Below, piece by piece: positions 59,801 to 64,000 of a stretch of 64,000 bases of DNA; position 1 is the first letter of the stretch, and each line of letters opens with the position of its first letter. The stretch spans positions 2,965,160-3,029,159 of the forward strand of contig NW_025336114.1 of assembly GCF_004798865.1 (NCBI RefSeq), in the 5' to 3' direction. A program made the position numbers and the translations under genes. This DNA is from Varanus komodoensis (lineage: Eukaryota > Chordata > Lepidosauria > Squamata > Varanidae). Below the pieces are notes generated by a model. It made no database searches. It worked only from the letters and a program-made list of their open reading frames with translations, and was not told the DNA's origin.

Positions 59801-62800
59801 ACACTTCTAACTGTGGCTGGATCATGCTCATAGTTTTAAACCTGTGTCCTGTATATTTCTAGTCAGTGTGAAATATTGTTACATTACCATGGCAATTCTG
59901 AATCTCTACAGCCGTTTTCTATCAGAATACTGAGAAAAGCCAGTCTACAAGAAGTCTTGACTTCCTGCCAATTTTCCTTTAGTTAATGGGGGGATTGGGG
60001 GCAGGAAATAATCAACTACTTTATTTGGTTCTGCAAGAATAGACTCTATATAAGCAGTCCCAGCCTTTAGTCTAAAAGTGCACCAGCTTCTAAAAACAGA
60101 ATGACTTGCACCAACATAAACCATGTGAGTGCAATGGATTCAAATCATACACCTGTAATCCTAGTGTGAACATTATTAAAAAAAACAACAACAGAACAAC
60201 AACATAAGAGAGGGAGAGGAAAGGAGACAGTTATGGCCTAAAGGCATAGCAAGAGCATATGTGAGCTTATAATTTTGTTTCTGCAGGGGAGCAGGTCAAA
60301 AGTCTGGATTTGGCCCCTTGAAAAATATTATACAATGTAGCTACCTAGCTTTCCTCACAACCCACATCTCTTCAGGCATTGAAATTCTTGCAACAAGAGG
60401 AGGATAATAAATAGTAAGAAATGTGAAGTGAGGAGGGGGTCAACATCAAATGATCAAAACAACCTGTTCTGCCCCATAAGAAGTAAACCTAGATCCTAAA
60501 AGCCCCAGTACTGGTCTAACATTATGGAATGTCTATAGGCAAAGTAGGAACCAACAGTTATCCAAAAACACTCTTTAGAATTACTACTGCATACCCAGCA
60601 TAAAGACTAAGGACAAATGGGAGCCAACAATAACCAGCACAATATCCTAAAAGGGAGTGCTGGGTCATCAAGAGGGCACTTGAGAGCTTCTACCAGAGGA
60701 TCTTGCAGTGGGTGACTTTCTCAGACACAGAATGCCAAAAGACAGATGAATACCAAACAAAGACAAAATTCCACCAATGGATCCAGTAGGGGCAAATGGC
60801 TTGTGAAACAGGAATAAGACCAGGGTGAATAAGTGTTACACAACCGTCATCCATATAACTAATTCCCCCCACCCACCCAGATGGTTTTATACCAGGGCAG
60901 ATTAGTCCACGGGCAGACAGATATCAAGCTTCTGGAATATACTTGAGTTTTTTCTAAAACCTGAAGGATCACCAACCAGTCATATGCAACATATTATGGG
61001 GGGGGGCAGCAGAATGAAAGAACAAGATGCCTCTGAGTACATGCCCCAAAACAGATTTTGTTTTCACTGTCGTTTCATACAAAAATCCACTCAGGGGCAC
61101 TAAAACTGCTGTTTCAACTAAGAATCAAATCTACTATCTAAGCTGGTTATTGTATGCAGCCATTCAATAAGTATCTACTACTGTTGCCATGCCAACATCA
61201 TCCTGAAAAATAAAACCATCACAGCTCAGTAATACTAGCAAGAGAATCAAGGCAGGAACTGAGGCTGGCAACAGCTCAAACTCCCCCACTCCTCCTCCCG
61301 CATATGCCAAAAACCACAGGGCTACCTGTCAGGCAATATTTTTATATTACTCAAACAAATTCTAATGGCTTTTCCAAGCCACTCAGGGAGAATGTCACAG
61401 GAATAACTTCCCTTTTAACTTAGCCAGATCAAAAGAATGGCGAACACACTGAAAAAGCAGGTACATGACTTCCACCTGCCAATATATAACTGATTGTCCT
61501 ATGCTGAAATCAGGTATGTTAAAAAGAGTGCCCCAGTTCCAGAACAATACCTGGATGTATGAAAGAGTTCAAAAACACACTGTCAAAAGACTTTTACAAT
61601 ATCCATGTGGATGGGTTCCCAAAGTCAAAGCTCAACTAAACCTTAATGGATGGGGGCATATAGAACATGACCAAGGCTGTGCCTGCAACTTCTGAGATAA
61701 TAACAACCCCTGCAAAAATTCAGTTCCTTCCAAAATGGCAAATTCTTGAAATCAAGGAGTTTCAGTGATGCTATACATTGTATCTTCCGCTTATCAGACA
61801 GAAAATTCAAAACGAACAAAATATTATATAGAACTAGGGGATTCCATCAAATGAAGCTATCAGAAGAGAACTACATATTTTGGTAAAAATATGGGCTTCT
61901 CAACCACAATCCACCCATAATGCTTGTGGGGGGGATTTGTAGAATCACCAAGTGCAAAGAGGGGAATCACCCACCAATTCTTTCCTGCAAATACCACTGC
62001 ACTCCAGCTTCCCCAGAGGTCAGGCATTCCTCTCCCCACAAATGACTATATTCCCTGGCCAGTTCTCATCATGTTTTTATCCAGCTTACATCTGAAATCA
62101 GAAGTCCAGCTTCCAGGAAGGTGTGGCGAGATGCCACAGGGTATACATGTGAATGATATGACACCCTTCTAACTTGGCAAGCACAGATTTGGGATCTTTA
62201 AAATGTCTTTTTTCCTATGGTCCACACAATAAATGACACATCTGCCCTACATCTCCACAGTTTCATGGCCTCAGTTATCATAACTGCAAATTCCCTATAA
62301 TCTATCTAGATTTTCCATGCCAGTTCCAGGTACTCCTAGAAAGCAGCCAACAATGCTTGGGAACTCATGAGCTCCATCATATAATGAGCATAGAATCACT
62401 ACAGGAAAATAGGTTACCATTGTGATAAAATTACCTGTAACCAACACCAAGTAGTTTTGTAATGTACCTAGAAGTATGTGCTTAATAGAGCCAAAGAGCT
62501 GCCCTTCAAACATCAGCATAAGATTTAGTGCCAGCGGGTGCTGAACTGTTTATTGCATGGAAAAAATCCTGGGCACCTTTAACATGACTCTAAGAATTTT
62601 ATTCTGGTAGCTGTTCATGTTTACTATGTAGGGATGTGAGGAATTCATTCCAATTTCATGAAAGAAGATACCTTCCCTAAGAATGGGACATATCTGTCTG
62701 ATGGGACTGAGGGATATTTGTTCCATGGGGCTCCATGATCCTATAAGATACCTCCTTTGGGAATGTAAGGCACTGGTTCCTTCAGGGCTTTCTAAAAAAC

Positions 62801-63084
62801 TGGAGATAGAGGTCTATGAGATATTTGGATCTCTGTGATGCACGGTATCAGTTCCATATTTCCTCTTAGTTTTAGGAGAGAGAAGTAATCAGTGCTATGG
62901 AGCATCTGTTCCAAGGAATCCATGCTGAGTTGGGAAGGAAATCTTGTCTAAAGAAAAATGTGTGCCCTGTGCAGCAAAGAATTGCCAAGGAGCTTTACAA
63001 TGCTGGCAGGCACCTTTGAAGATGTGAGGTATCTGTTCCACATAACCAACATCCTGTATTCTTTCATACTAAGGGTATGTGTTT

Positions 63085-63145
63085 CTTATTGTTACATTTC
63101 TATCCCACCTTTCCTCCAAGAAACCCAAGAAGCAAGGTGAAATGG
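63085..63145 (-). repeat. SINE 3' tail fragment
   Basis: 'gttacatttctatcccacct' and 'ttcctccaagaaacccaaga' form the reverse complement of the squamate SINE tail ('...ccttggaggaaaggtgggatataaatgtaa'). Confidence 0.5.
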
Positions 63146-63289
63146 GCCATTTTAGGCAGCAGGATTTAGGGAACTTAAGGAATGGACACAGGCATCAAGT
63201 GTAAGTACCTCAGTATAGGTACTTATACTTGTGACAACCTTTGAAGTATAAGTACCCCAAAGGCTGACACAAAGAGGAAGCTCAAGATC

Positions 63290-63745
63290 TCTTCTCACCA
63301 ATACCAAAGTGTAGGACACAGAATAATCAATTCAAACTGCAACAACCCAGCTCCAGGCTAGATATCAGGAAAAGCTTCCTCACTGTCAGAGCAACACGAC
63401 AGTGGAACCAACTGACTAGAGTGGTGGTGGGTTCTCTCACACTAGCAACATTTTATTTTATTTTCCAAATATTTTAACAATTAATTGGTTTCATCCTTGT
63501 TTTTATCATATTATTGGATGCAGTGTGTTGTGTGTTGGTCGCTGTATATAGTTGTGTTTTTTGTAAGCCATCCAGACTTTTAGTATTGGGACGGCATATA
63601 AAAACTTTAAATAAACAAACAAAAAGAAACTGGACAGCCATCTGACTGGGATGGTGTAACTTGGTGTCCTGCAACAGCAAGGGGTTGGACCCAATGGTCT
63701 TCATAGCCCCTTCCAACTCTATTATTCTATAATTGTATAATTCTA
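63290..63745 (+). repeat. CR1 LINE 3' end, interrupted by an L2
   Basis: The left part has 'gctagatatcaggaaaagct' and 'gagtggtggtgggttctctc'. The right part has 'actggacagccatctgactg', 'aggggttggacccaatggtc' and 'ccttccaactctattattct', ending in the CR1 terminal octamer-like 'attctataattgtata'. The two halves are contiguous in CR1 but separated here by the L2 at 63440-63635. Confidence 0.8.
63440..63635 (+). repeat. L2 LINE 3' end inserted into CR1
   Basis: T-rich 3' UTR, then 'ttgtaagccatccagacttt', 'gggacggcatataaaaactt' and the tail 'taaataaacaaacaaa'. It lies between the two halves of a CR1, so it inserted after the CR1. Confidence 0.75.
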
Positions 63746-63909
63746 GGAAGGTGCTGATGTCCACAAAGGGCAAGGAAGCTTTCTCAAATGCTTCTTTTGC
63801 ACTGGACTTGGTGGGTGGCATTTGGTGCTCAGCTTCAAACAACCAAACATCCTGGGCAAAAGACCAATGTCTTATATTGAGAAGACCAACACATTCACCT
63901 AAAAAGTCA

Positions 63910-64000
63910 GTGTGGGGTAGAAACTGGAGTGTTACAATGGAACTCAGAAGATCTGGGTTCTAATGCCCACTCAGCCATGAGGCTCTCTGGTGCCCCTCAC
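63910..64000 (+). repeat. Squamate tRNA-derived SINE (cut by window edge)
   Basis: Contains 'agatctgggttctaatgcc' and 'cactcagccatgaggctctc', the B box and following body of the SINE; it continues past the window. Confidence 0.7.

Overview
This window is vertebrate chromosomal DNA, almost certainly from a squamate reptile (lizard or snake). It contains no bacterial-type genes. It shows short coding exons in long introns, BovB, L2 and CR1 LINEs, tRNA-derived squamate-type SINEs, a SPIN-like hAT transposon and a DIRS-type retroelement relic. That mixture is typical of squamates. The sequence does not let me name the species.

The only host gene I can support is MTCL1 (microtubule crosslinking factor 1, also called SOGA2, CCDC165 or KIAA0802). 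It lies on the minus strand, so transcription runs from high to low coordinates. Eight coding exons are visible: 41187-41411, 32543-32701, 16809-16871, 8547-9779, 6199-6366, 4754-4984, 3168-3275 and 268-435. All have AG/GT borders, all are multiples of three, and all join in phase 0. Together they encode 785 residues of the central coiled-coil part, including the two SOGA-type repeats and most of the segment after them. The 5' end of the gene lies beyond 64000 and the 3' end beyond position 1. One further exon of about 42 codons, expected from the mammalian protein, is not visible and probably lies in the 100-N assembly gap at 5636-5735.

The rest is intron. 1-9779 holds five short introns with scattered SINE remnants. 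9780-16808 is mostly unique sequence. 16872-32542 is a large intron with a CR1 fragment, SINEs, possible conserved noncoding blocks near 21-21.5 kb and 24.5-24.8 kb, and a nested element complex at about 25.1-32.2 kb. In that complex, an old broken DIRS-like relic carries a solo LTR and a young L2 LINE with an uninterrupted 1015-codon ORF and a GC-rich 5' region made of two tandem units. 32702-41186 carries a Tigger/pogo-like transposon with a TA target duplication. 41412-64000 is upstream intron with old L2, CR1, BovB and SINE fragments. It includes a SPIN-like hAT element set between two BovB pieces and an L2 inserted into a CR1 near the right edge.

I do not see an undescribed gene system. 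The most useful leads are the young L2 with its repeated promoter-like region, the nested complex around it, the missing MTCL1 exon, and the SPIN/BovB cluster.
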